NCBI GenBank assembly: GCA_947383645.1 | Contig: CANDEH010000020.1 | Coordinates: 1 to 27,846, forward strand | Origin: an uncultured Clostridia bacterium | GTDB taxonomy: Bacteria > Bacillota > Clostridia > Oscillospirales > Oscillospiraceae | Length of the DNA: 27,846 nucleotides | Reading direction: 5' to 3' | Shown here: in pieces, positions 14,675-22,011 of the stretch | Layout of the letters: every line of letters begins with the position of its first letter | Position numbering within the stretch: the first letter of the stretch is position 1 | Notes under the pieces: model-generated | Seen by the model: the letters and a program-made list of their open reading frames with translations, nothing else | The model's database searches: none | Told to the model about the DNA's origin: nothing | Position numbers and translations under genes: made by a program

Positions 14675-17600
14675 AGAGAGTTTCAGCTCTCTCGCCATGT
14701 CGTTCATGTTGATGGTGAGTATCTTACTGACGCCCTTCTCCTGCATAGTGACGCCGTAGAGGACGTCGGCCTCCTCCATGGTGCCCCGGCGGTGGGTGAT
14801 GACGATGAATTGGGTCTTTCCCGTGATCGTCCGCATGTACTTGGCGTAGCGCACCACATTGGGCTCGTCCAAAGCCGCCTCGATCTCGTCCATCACCACG
14901 AAGGGGGTGGGGTGGACCTTCAAAATGGCAAAGTACAGCGCGATGGCCACAAAGGCCTTCTCCCCGCCGGAGAGGAGGGTGATGGTCTTCAGCGCCTTTC
15001 CCGGGGGCTGAACTTTAATCTCTATGCCGCAGTTCAGGATGTCCTCCTGATCCTCCAGCTCCAGGGCGGCTTTTCCGCCGCCGAAGAGCTCGGTAAAGGT
15101 GGTCTGAAAGCTCTCGTTAATCAGGGCGAACTGGGCGGCGAAGATGCCGGTCATCTCCTTTGTAATGTCCTCAATGACACCCGCCAGCTCACTTTTCGCC
15201 TTCTCCACGTCGTCCCGCTGCTCGGTGAGGTAGGTGTAGCGGGTGTTCACTCGCTCGAAGTCCTCAATGGCCCCCACATTCACCGTGCCCAGACCGTTAA
15301 TCTCACGCTTCAGCTCCCCGATGCGCCGGTTGGCCCTGGGGACGCTCTCCAATTCGATCCGCTGCTCCAGGGCGGCGGAGTGGCTGAGCTCGTAGTGCTC
15401 CCAGAGCTTGTCTAAAATCTGGTTTTCCTCCATGGCGGTGGTGGCCTTCTTCTGCTCTAAACGGGCCACCTCCCGCTCCATGTTCAGGAGGTTGTCGTTG
15501 CAGTCCTTCAGCTCCCGGTCGGAGGCGGTGCGCTCGGCCTCGATGCTGAGCTTCTCCATGCCCAGACGCTCCAGATCCCGGCGGCACTGGGCCTCCTGGG
15601 TCCGCAGAGCCTCCGCCTGGGCGGTCCTGGCCTGGATCTCGCCGGAGATCGCCTCTTCGTCGCTCTGGTACTGGCGGATCAGGGCCTCCCGGCCGGCCTG
15701 GTCCCCCTGCATCTGTCCTCTGAGGGCCTGGAGGTCGGCCAGGGCCCGGCCGGTGGCCTCCCCCTCCGCGCGGAGGGCGGCCAGCTCCGACTTGCAGGCG
15801 CTGACCTGTTCGCCGATGGAGGCGGTGAGCTTCTGGAGCCCCGCCTCGCCGGATCGTTTGCTCTCCGCCTCGGTCCGGTACCGCTCCGCCTCTGCCTCGG
15901 ACTGACGGATAGTCTCTTCGCAGTGCGCTGCGGCGGCCTGGGTGTCAGCCATGCGGCCGCTGAGGGCCTCCTCCTCCGCCCGCAGATTCTCCAGCCCGGA
16001 CTCCAGGGTGGACAGGACCATGTCGTACTGACCCTTTTCCCCCTGGAGCTTCAGAACCGCGTCTTCGGCGGCGCGGCGCTGGGTTTCGGCCACCTCCATC
16101 TCGTAGGCGGCGGCGGTGAGGTCCCGCTGGGCCTCCTCCGCCTCCCTGGCCGCCTCCTGGAGGCGGCCGGTCATACCGTCAAGCTGCTCTCTGAGCCGGC
16201 CCAGCTCGTTGCTTCTGGTGAGGATACCGGCGCTGCGGCTGACGCTGCCGCCGGTCATGGCGCCGCCCCGATTGATTACCTGGCCGTCCAGGGTGACGAT
16301 GCGAAAGTGGTTCTGGTACTTTCGGGCCATGGCGATGCCGCAGTCCAGATCCTCCACTACCACCGTCCGGCCCAGGAGGTTCTGGAAGATGTTCTCGTAG
16401 GTCTTCTCATACCGGACCAGCTGGGAGGCCACGCCCACGAAGCCCAGCTCCTCCTCCACCCCCCGCTCCCGGAGGACGTCCCCCCGGATGGCGGTGAGGG
16501 GCAGAAAGGTGGCCCGGCCGCCCTCCCGCTGCTTCAGGTACTGGATGGCGCTCTTGGCGTGCTCCTCCTGGTCCACCACGATGTTCTGCATCCCGGCGCC
16601 CAGGGCGATCTCGATGGCCACAGAGCACCGGTCCTCTACGGAGATCAGGCTGGCCACCGGGCCGTGGACACCTCTGAGGGTATTCTTCTCCGCCGCCTGC
16701 ATCACCATGCGCACGGCCTTGTGGAATCCCTCGTACTCCTTCTCCATCTCGGTGAGGAGGGCGATGCGGTCGGTCATGGCCTTGTGGTCCATGGTGAGCT
16801 GGAGCTTACGCTCCTCCGCCTCCCCGGCCCGGCGCTGGCGGCCCTCCATGCGCAGCTTGTGTCCGGCGATGACGTTGGCCGCAGCGGCGGCCTCGTCCTC
16901 CGCGTCCTCCAGGGACCGGCGGCACCGCTTGGCCTCCGAGCGCTTGGCCTCTAAGGCTTCCTCCGTTCCGGCAATCTCCCCGGCGACGCTCTCCTGGCGC
17001 TCCTTCATCTGCGCCAGGGCGGAGCGCAGGGCGGAGAGCTCCGCGCGGCTGTCGGCGGCGGCGGCGGCGGACAGGGCCTCCCGGCCCCGCAGGCTCTCCG
17101 CCTCGGCGGCGGCGCTGCCGGCGGAGGCGGCGGCATCCTGCGCCTTTTCCAAAAGGTCCCGCAGCTCTCCCTCCAGCGCCTCGCTTTTTGTCTGGATCTC
17201 CGATAGCCGGCGCTGCTGCTGGTCCATCTGGGCCTGAAGATTTTCCCGGCGGCTGTCCTGGTCGGACAGCTCCTCCCGGAGGCGGGCGATGCTCTCCCCG
17301 TTGTGCTCCAGCTTCGTCTGGAGCACCGCCACGGCGCTCTCCTGCTCGGAGACCTGGCCGCTCAGTTCGGCGGCGCGCTGGCGGACCTCCTCCTGCTGAA
17401 TATCGTTCTCCCTTGTCCGCTGGGAGAACTGCTCGCTCTTCTGGTAGAGGGTCTCCAGGGCCTCCTTGGCCTGGGCGTGCTGGGCCTGGGCGGTGGAGAG
17501 CTCTGTCTGGAGCTTCCGGGCAGCGGCCTTGAGAGTCTCAATATTTTCCAGCCACACAGAGATCTCCAGCACACGCAGCTCATCCCGGAGGATGAGGAAC

Positions 17601-18244
17601 CGTTTGGCCTTCTCCGCCTGCTTCCGCAGGGGCTCCACCTGGAGCTCCAGCTCGGCGGCCTTGTCGTTGATACGCACCAGGTTCTCCTCGGTGCGCTGGA
17701 GTTTCCGCTCCGCCTCCTCTTTCCGGTGGCGGAACTTGGAGATGCCTGCGGCCTCCTCGAAGATCTCCCGCCGGTCGGTGCTCTTGAGGGAGAGGATCTC
17801 GGCAATCTGGCCCTGGCCGATGATGGAGTAGCCCTCCTTGCCCAGGCCCGTGTCCATGAACAGCTCGTTCACGTCCCGCAGACGGACGGACTGCTTGTTG
17901 ACGTAGTACTCGCTCTCTCCGCTGCGGTAGTAGCGGCGGGTGACCATGACCTCGCTGCTGTCGATCTGGGGGAAGATGTGCTCGCTGTTGTCGATGACCA
18001 GCGTCACCTGGGCAAAGCCCACGGCGGGACGCTTCTCCGTACCGCCGAAGATTACATCCTCCATCTTGGCCCCCCGGAGGTTCCGGGAGCTCTGTTCTCC
18101 CATCACCCACCGGATCGCGTCGGATATATTGGACTTCCCGCTGCCGTTGGGCCCCACGATGGCGGTAATATCCTCGCCAAAGTTCAGGACCGTTTTGTCC
18201 GGGAAGGATTTGAATCCATGAATTTCCAGCGCTTTTAGGTACAA
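14672..18244 (-). CDS. smc: Chromosome segregation ATPase SMC
   Basis: The product has 1190 residues from TTG 18242-18244, chosen because AAAGGGGG lies 7 bases upstream and MYLKALEIHGFKSF is the family start; no ATG is nearby. Walker A is GPNGSGKSN (31-39). A long coiled coil (about 165-500) leads to the hinge (about 505-660, with AIEIALGAGMQNIVVD and a GGAMTGGS turn). The second coiled coil then leads to the C-terminal head with signature LSGGEKAFVAIAL and Walker B PFVVMDEIEAALDE. With ScpA/ScpB it forms the ring that loads at origins and organises and segregates the chromosome. The stop TAA is part of the adjoining repeat. It is the first gene of the minus block; ftsY is next. Confidence 0.98.
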   Translation of the reverse strand: MYLKALEIHGFKSFPDKTVLNFGEDITAIVGPNGSGKSNISDAIRWVMGEQSSRNLRGAKMEDVIFGGTEKRPAVGFAQVTLVIDNSEHIFPQIDSSEVMVTRRYYRSGESEYYVNKQSVRLRDVNELFMDTGLGKEGYSIIGQGQIAEILSLKSTDRREIFEEAAGISKFRHRKEEAERKLQRTEENLVRINDKAAELELQVEPLRKQAEKAKRFLILRDELRVLEISVWLENIETLKAAARKLQTELSTAQAQHAQAKEALETLYQKSEQFSQRTRENDIQQEEVRQRAAELSGQVSEQESAVAVLQTKLEHNGESIARLREELSDQDSRRENLQAQMDQQQRRLSEIQTKSEALEGELRDLLEKAQDAAASAGSAAAEAESLRGREALSAAAAADSRAELSALRSALAQMKERQESVAGEIAGTEEALEAKRSEAKRCRRSLEDAEDEAAAAANVIAGHKLRMEGRQRRAGEAEERKLQLTMDHKAMTDRIALLTEMEKEYEGFHKAVRMVMQAAEKNTLRGVHGPVASLISVEDRCSVAIEIALGAGMQNIVVDQEEHAKSAIQYLKQREGGRATFLPLTAIRGDVLRERGVEEELGFVGVASQLVRYEKTYENIFQNLLGRTVVVEDLDCGIAMARKYQNHFRIVTLDGQVINRGGAMTGGSVSRSAGILTRSNELGRLREQLDGMTGRLQEAAREAEEAQRDLTAAAYEMEVAETQRRAAEDAVLKLQGEKGQYDMVLSTLESGLENLRAEEEALSGRMADTQAAAAHCEETIRQSEAEAERYRTEAESKRSGEAGLQKLTASIGEQVSACKSELAALRAEGEATGRALADLQALRGQMQGDQAGREALIRQYQSDEEAISGEIQARTAQAEALRTQEAQCRRDLERLGMEKLSIEAERTASDRELKDCNDNLLNMEREVARLEQKKATTAMEENQILDKLWEHYELSHSAALEQRIELESVPRANRRIGELKREINGLGTVNVGAIEDFERVNTRYTYLTEQRDDVEKAKSELAGVIEDITKEMTGIFAAQFALINESFQTTFTELFGGGKAALELEDQEDILNCGIEIKVQPPGKALKTITLLSGGEKAFVAIALYFAILKVHPTPFVVMDEIEAALDEPNVVRYAKYMRTITGKTQFIVITHRRGTMEEADVLYGVTMQEKGVSKILTINMNDMARELKLS

Positions 18245-18467
18245 AGCAGCGCCCCCTTTCTCGTTAGAATTTTTCAAATCCTTGTGCCGCAAGGGCTTCG
18301 AGATTTTTATGATTTCGGCAGTTTCTCAAGTCCAGACGCCTTTTCGCAGTCAATTTGTGTAAAATTGACAGATACTACCTTTTGCGCCCCGAGACAAAAG
18401 AACCGCTGCGGATGTGAAGCTATGAGAATTTGAACGTTCCATTGAAAGCCTTTATAGCCTTAACTTT
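18245..18467. other. Region upstream of smc, no gene seen
   Basis: This is a moderately AT-rich stretch between smc and the integrase remnant. It must hold the smc promoter unless transcription enters from further right. I find no -35/-10 pair on the minus strand that I would defend (TTGACT near 18351-18356 lacks a good partner) and no RNA gene. Confidence 0.45.
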
Positions 18468-18656
18468 CTACTCCCCAAATACCTTTACGTAGGTCCTCGC
18501 GATGGTGCGCACATTTCGATGTCCCATTACGCCTTGGGGGACTTTTGGGATAACCGCGCTTTCACACATGCATAGACAGAAGATGCGCCGCAGAATATGA
18601 GCGCTGATTTTGGGAAGATAACACAGATCACATTTTTCCTCCAGCGCCCTATACAT
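18468..18656 (-). pseudogene. Tyrosine recombinase (phage/Tn916-type integrase) C-terminal remnant
   Basis: A 62-residue frame keeps the end of an integrase catalytic domain: ISAHILRRIFC (the HxLRHxF box, with the second His replaced by Arg), a CESAVIPKVPQGVMGH segment (PKVLQ-MGH in intact relatives), and TIARTYVKVF with the candidate nucleophile Tyr. The first catalytic Arg and the DNA-binding domains are missing. A stop lies just upstream in this frame, and the neighbouring frame (18,640-18,736) may hold the preceding residues, which suggests a frameshift. This marks an old integration scar immediately upstream of smc. An active enzyme is excluded. Confidence 0.75.
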
Positions 18657-18971
18657 TTTTTATATAAGGAATTGTGATGCGCTGGATTGTATTGTAAATG
18701 ACATTTTATTTTACCACAGCAGATTCTCTTTTGCAAGTTTCAAGTCACACGGATTTGGGCGTTTTCACGCTGAAGTATGACTGTGCTGATCTGCACAGCT
18801 TTTCAAACAATTTTTTGCTGATTTTCAGTATATTAATATTCAAAATCAGAGGATCTCTCAAAACCGACAGATCCCACCGATGACGGGGTGGGAATAAAGG
18901 CGGGATGATGGGAATCCTATGGAAGGAATCACCCAAAACCGGGAGGAAATCACCGGTATTGTTTGCAGCTC
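18657..18971. other. AT-rich spacer with small inverted repeats
   Basis: No gene is supported here. It contains CTGTGC-tgatct-GCACAG (18781-18798) and CTGATTTT / AAAATCAG (18818-18825 with 18842-18849) around an AT-rich loop. Either could be an operator or a weak terminator for the adjacent remnant. Base composition differs from the GC-rich genes on both sides, as expected of an insertion scar. Confidence 0.4.
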
Positions 18972-19000
18972 TTGATTTTCCCAGGCAGGAAAGGCATACT
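18972..19000 (+). promoter_or_regulatory. Candidate sigma-A promoter for the AraC-family gene
   Basis: TTGATT (18972-18977) and CATACT (18995-19000) are separated by 17 bases. Transcription would start near 19007, leaving a leader of only about 20 bases that contains the GGGAGG ribosome site. The match is moderate and based on spacing and consensus alone. Confidence 0.35.
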
Positions 19001-19025
19001 GAAAAAAAGCATGCGGGAGGCGGCT

Positions 19026-19916
19026 ATGTATATTAATTCCGGTTATCTTAAAAATGCCAAAATCGACTTCAGAGATATTTCCAGACCTCTGGCGGTGGGC
19101 AGCTGCGGCACTTACCGCCTGACCGGCCAGCTGAACGATATCCCTGTCCACTGGCCCAAGGGACGGCTGGATTACCAGCTGCTGTACGTGGCGGCGGGGA
19201 GGGCGCGGTTCTTCTTCGGCAGGGAGGAGACCGTGGTGGAGGCGGGGAGTATGGTGCTCTACAGCCCCCTGGAGGAGCAGCGGTATATTTTCCGCACCGC
19301 AGATCGGCCGGAGGTGTTCTGGGTCCATTTTTCCGGCAGCGATGTGAAAGATATCCTGCATTGCTACCGCATGACGAACCGGCAGCATGTCTACTGCACA
19401 GGGACGCGCTCCGAGTTTCGCTGGATCTTCCAGCGTATGATGCTGGAATTGCAGCTCTGCAAGCCGATGTATGAGGAGATGGTCTCCTCGCTGCTCAACG
19501 ACCTGCTGCTGCTGATCTGCCGCCAGCTGGAGCGCCGGCCGGACACCGTCCAGGACATGATGGTGGAGGCTATTGCCTATTTCAGTGAGCACTACAACCG
19601 GGATATCAACATCAGCGACTATGCCAGAGCCCACCACATCAGCACCAACCACTTTATCCGCAGCTTGAAGCAGTACATTGGCATGACGCCCAAGCAGTAT
19701 ATTGCCTCCATCCGCATGACCAACGCCCGGGTGCTTCTGGAGAACAGCAGCTACTCCATCGCGCAGATTGCGGCCTTTGTGGGCTATGGGGACCCGCTGT
19801 ATTTTGGCCGGCTGTTTAAGAGGGAGACCGGCATGACGCCCTCCCAGTACCGCAGACAGTTTCTCAGAGCAGAGGCAGAGGGGAGAGCAAAAGAAACGGC
19901 GGACAGCGGCAGCTGA
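19026..19916 (+). CDS. AraC-family transcriptional regulator
   Basis: The product has 296 residues. ATG 19026 is chosen because GGGAGG ends 5 bases before it; two upstream in-frame ATGs lack a ribosome site. The N-terminal half (about 10-150) is a cupin-type sensing domain (LLYVAAGRARFFFGREE, then EAGSMVLYSPLEEQRY and FWVHFSGSDV). The C-terminal 100 residues hold two helix-turn-helix units: ISDYARAHHISTNHFIRSLK, and SIAQIAAFVGYGDPLYFGRLFKRETGMTPSQYRR, the latter an almost perfect AraC signature. Such regulators usually respond to sugars or other small molecules. Its target is unknown; the downstream membrane-protein/rocB-like pair is the nearest candidate, but a structured terminator region separates them. 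Confidence 0.94.
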   Translation: MYINSGYLKNAKIDFRDISRPLAVGSCGTYRLTGQLNDIPVHWPKGRLDYQLLYVAAGRARFFFGREETVVEAGSMVLYSPLEEQRYIFRTADRPEVFWVHFSGSDVKDILHCYRMTNRQHVYCTGTRSEFRWIFQRMMLELQLCKPMYEEMVSSLLNDLLLLICRQLERRPDTVQDMMVEAIAYFSEHYNRDINISDYARAHHISTNHFIRSLKQYIGMTPKQYIASIRMTNARVLLENSSYSIAQIAAFVGYGDPLYFGRLFKRETGMTPSQYRRQFLRAEAEGRAKETADSGS

Positions 19917-19921
19917 TCGGA

Positions 19922-20122
19922 GCGCCGGCCCCTGCGCAGACTGTCAAAAAAGTCCATAGAGTATCAACGGCGGTAAGGAGGATAGTGTGAAAGGAACCCA
20001 AGAGGGGTTCCTGACCCGGGGAATCACCCGCCGCAGCGACAAATTGGGACCATTGGTCCCAATTTGCTCCAGCCTGTCAAAAAACCAACGGGTTTTTTGA
20101 CAGGCTGGGCAGGGGCCGGCGC
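19922..20122. repeat. Structured element with 30-bp inverted repeats (28/30) enclosing a mini-gene
   Basis: Bases 19922-19951 and the reverse complement of 20093-20122 agree at 28 of 30 positions (start GCGCCGGCCCCTGC, end CTGTCAAAAAA). Inside are AGGAACCC / GGGTTCCT (from 19992), a 12-bp perfect palindrome AAATTGGGACCA (20041-20052 with 20054-20065), and a 16-bp stem AGCCTGTCAAAAAACC (20071-20086 with 20091-20106). A third copy of CCGGCCCCTGCGC lies at 20137-20149. The element starts six bases after the AraC-family stop. Organisation suggests a small mobile element or a composite regulatory leader. Confidence 0.75.
19987..20100 (+). CDS. Possible 37-residue peptide inside the inverted-repeat element
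   Basis: GTG 19987 is preceded by AAGGAGG ending 5 bases upstream, one of the best ribosome sites in the window. The frame runs 37 codons (MKGTQEGFLTRGITRR...) to TGA 20098-20100. It is basic, with no membrane helix. The frame passes through all three internal stems and stops inside the 16-bp hairpin, so ribosome progress would change the folding. This is a layout seen in leader peptides. I recognise no homolog. It could be chance in repeat DNA, although ribosome-site quality and spacing argue for translation. Confidence 0.4.
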   Translation: MKGTQEGFLTRGITRRSDKLGPLVPICSSLSKNQRVF

Positions 20123-20147
20123 GGTTTCACACCGCACCGGCCCCTGC
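20109..20147. other. GC-rich hairpin between AraC-family gene and membrane-protein gene
   Basis: The stem GCAGGGGCCGG / CCGGCCCCTGC (20109-20119 with 20137-20147) continues inward, after a single C/A mismatch, into GCGGT / ACCGC around a TTCAC loop. It partly reuses the right arm of the inverted-repeat element, so it is an alternative fold to the long-range pairing with 19922-19951. Confidence 0.6.
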
Positions 20148-20158
20148 GCGTGAAATTG

Positions 20159-20179
20159 CCCGCGTATGCGGGATTTTTT
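20159..20179 (+). terminator. Intrinsic terminator
   Basis: CCCGC-GTAT-GCGGG is followed by ATTTTTT. It is a short, classical rho-independent terminator and would end transcripts from the AraC-family gene or from the structured element. Confidence 0.75.
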
Positions 20180-20329
20180 GGTATGTAATTCCAGAACGGA
20201 ATACGTCGGACAGATTTGTTCTATTGGTGTGGGGGAGTGTCTGACAAGTTGTTATGAATTGAGACGGTTTGCACAAAACTTCACAGGAACGGGAGGAAAA
20301 GTTTAGCAGCGCAAACTTTGACAGAGATA

Positions 20330-20357
20330 TTGCTATTTGAAAAATATGCGGTACAAT
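20330..20357 (+). promoter_or_regulatory. Candidate promoter of the membrane-protein / rocB-like operon
   Basis: TTGCTA (20330-20335), 16 bases, TACAAT (20352-20357). An alternative uses the perfect -35 TTGACA at 20318-20323 with AAAATA 17 bases on. Either gives a leader of about 75-90 bases ahead of the GTG at 20438. Confidence 0.4.
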
Positions 20358-20437
20358 GGATTATGTCAACCAGTCGCTGACAGCGACGCGAAAATTGTAC
20401 GGCGGGTTGTGGACCGCGGGGAAGGAGGCGCGCATCT

Positions 20438-21994
20438 GTGTTTGGTGTGCTCGGTTTTTTTAAGAGTGGTAAACGGCAGACGCTGCCTCCGCAGCGGCAG
20501 GTGCGGAGATCCACCCCGGCGGGGCGGCGGCCCGCTCCCCGGTGCTCGGCGGAAAAGCGGAAGCCCTCTCCGGAGGCGAAGCAGCCGTCAGAGCCTGCAC
20601 CGGCGGCGGAAAAGCCGGCGGTAAAACCGGCGGACTCTGCGGCGGACCGGAACGGTACCTGGATGGAGCGATTCTGGGCGAAGCACAGGAATCTGAAGTA
20701 CATGGCATATGCCAGCCTGGTGATGGTGTTGGGTTTTCTTAAGCTGATCCATTTTCGAGGCTGGGACATCTGGGTGCTGCTCTGGGGAAAGTGGTGGATA
20801 GTTCTGGTGGCCGCGCTGAGTCCAGCCGCCTTCCGCCTGGCGGTGGCGCTTGTCCGGCTGTACACCCCCAAGCGGATTGTCCCGCGCCGGGAGCGGACGG
20901 ATTCGGAGCGGTCCGACGGCACCTTGGCGGGGAAGAAGGAGACTTTGGCGGAGAGCACCGGGTACGTTATCTCCGGCATTATTGATTGGATCGTAGACAA
21001 CCGTCTGATTCGCACGACCTTTATGATCGCGCTGATGGTGCTGGTCTCCGGCGGATTGGCCCACGGCGTCTATACGGGCGTGAATGTAGATCTGCACATC
21101 CCGGGACTGAAGGATATTCTGGAACCCAGGACCATGAGCATAGAGCGTATCGACGATGCGGGAGTGCCTGAGGAAAACGGCGGCGTTCCCCCGAAGGGGC
21201 CCGATGAGAAGGACGATTCGGATAAGGGGACGGAGACCGGGACAGACGACGGAGCAGAGCCGGAGCCGCCTTCGGAGCCGGAACCGTCTTATGAGGCGGA
21301 GTTTATTCTGCTGGAGCCGGACCGGTATTTTACACTCTCTGAGGCGGAGCAGGCCCGGCTTTTTTTCCAGTTGGAGGAGCCGCTCCCCTATCAGGAGGAG
21401 GTATTTACCATCGCCGATTGGACGGACAGCGCCGCCATTGCGAGGACGCTGGAGCCCTACATCGCGGCGCTGTGTGCGCAGCAGAGGCCCAATATCTTTG
21501 ACCAGAAGGCTCCGGAGAGCACCAAGAATGAGATTGTGGCTGCCAGCAGGAAGGAGGCGGCTATGACAAATTCCGGGGAGCTGGACGAGGTGATCGGCAC
21601 GCGCACCGAGGTCTGGGAGAAGTATTCGAAGTATGGGATCGCCTCCCTTCTGGCAAATAATATGTTGAAGTATGCCCAGGAGTATGATAAAATCAATGGG
21701 TACTACGAGACGGTCAAATACTACGAGGCCTATTCGATTTTCTGGAGCCTGGAGTCCCTCACCTTTGAGTCGGCCACGCCGTATCAGAGGAAGGAGAAGC
21801 TCAACTATATTGCCATGCGGTACCACGACATTGCCGATGCGGCGGCCTACGGCAGCACGGAGCAGAAGCAGGCTACCGCCATCAGCGGCGCTTTTGATAT
21901 CCTGGCGAATATGGACTTTTCCCAGACCGGCGCACAGCCGCCGGGAGAGCCCTCCGTCCCGAGCGCTGTCGGGACGGAGGCGCTGCTCTACTAA
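20438..21994 (+). CDS. Unrecognised three-helix membrane protein with large external domain
   Basis: The product has 518 residues from GTG 20438, with AAGGAGG 9 bases upstream. Residues 1-80 are basic, Pro/Ala-rich and disordered-looking (cytoplasmic). Helices lie at about 89-106, 112-141 and 190-212. A Glu/Asp/Pro-rich linker (about 240-285) follows, then a helical C-terminal domain of about 230 residues (YFTLSEAEQARLFFQLEEPLPYQEE, later KYAQEYDKINGYYETVKYYEAYS) with no cysteine-rich or catalytic motif that I can name. Topology places this domain outside if residues 1-80 are inside. It ends 17 bases before the rocB-like gene, so the two are almost certainly one operon. I assign no function. 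Confidence 0.8.
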   Translation: MFGVLGFFKSGKRQTLPPQRQVRRSTPAGRRPAPRCSAEKRKPSPEAKQPSEPAPAAEKPAVKPADSAADRNGTWMERFWAKHRNLKYMAYASLVMVLGFLKLIHFRGWDIWVLLWGKWWIVLVAALSPAAFRLAVALVRLYTPKRIVPRRERTDSERSDGTLAGKKETLAESTGYVISGIIDWIVDNRLIRTTFMIALMVLVSGGLAHGVYTGVNVDLHIPGLKDILEPRTMSIERIDDAGVPEENGGVPPKGPDEKDDSDKGTETGTDDGAEPEPPSEPEPSYEAEFILLEPDRYFTLSEAEQARLFFQLEEPLPYQEEVFTIADWTDSAAIARTLEPYIAALCAQQRPNIFDQKAPESTKNEIVAASRKEAAMTNSGELDEVIGTRTEVWEKYSKYGIASLLANNMLKYAQEYDKINGYYETVKYYEAYSIFWSLESLTFESATPYQRKEKLNYIAMRYHDIADAAAYGSTEQKQATAISGAFDILANMDFSQTGAQPPGEPSVPSAVGTEALLY

Positions 21995-22011
21995 ATAAGG
22001 AGCTGAAAACT

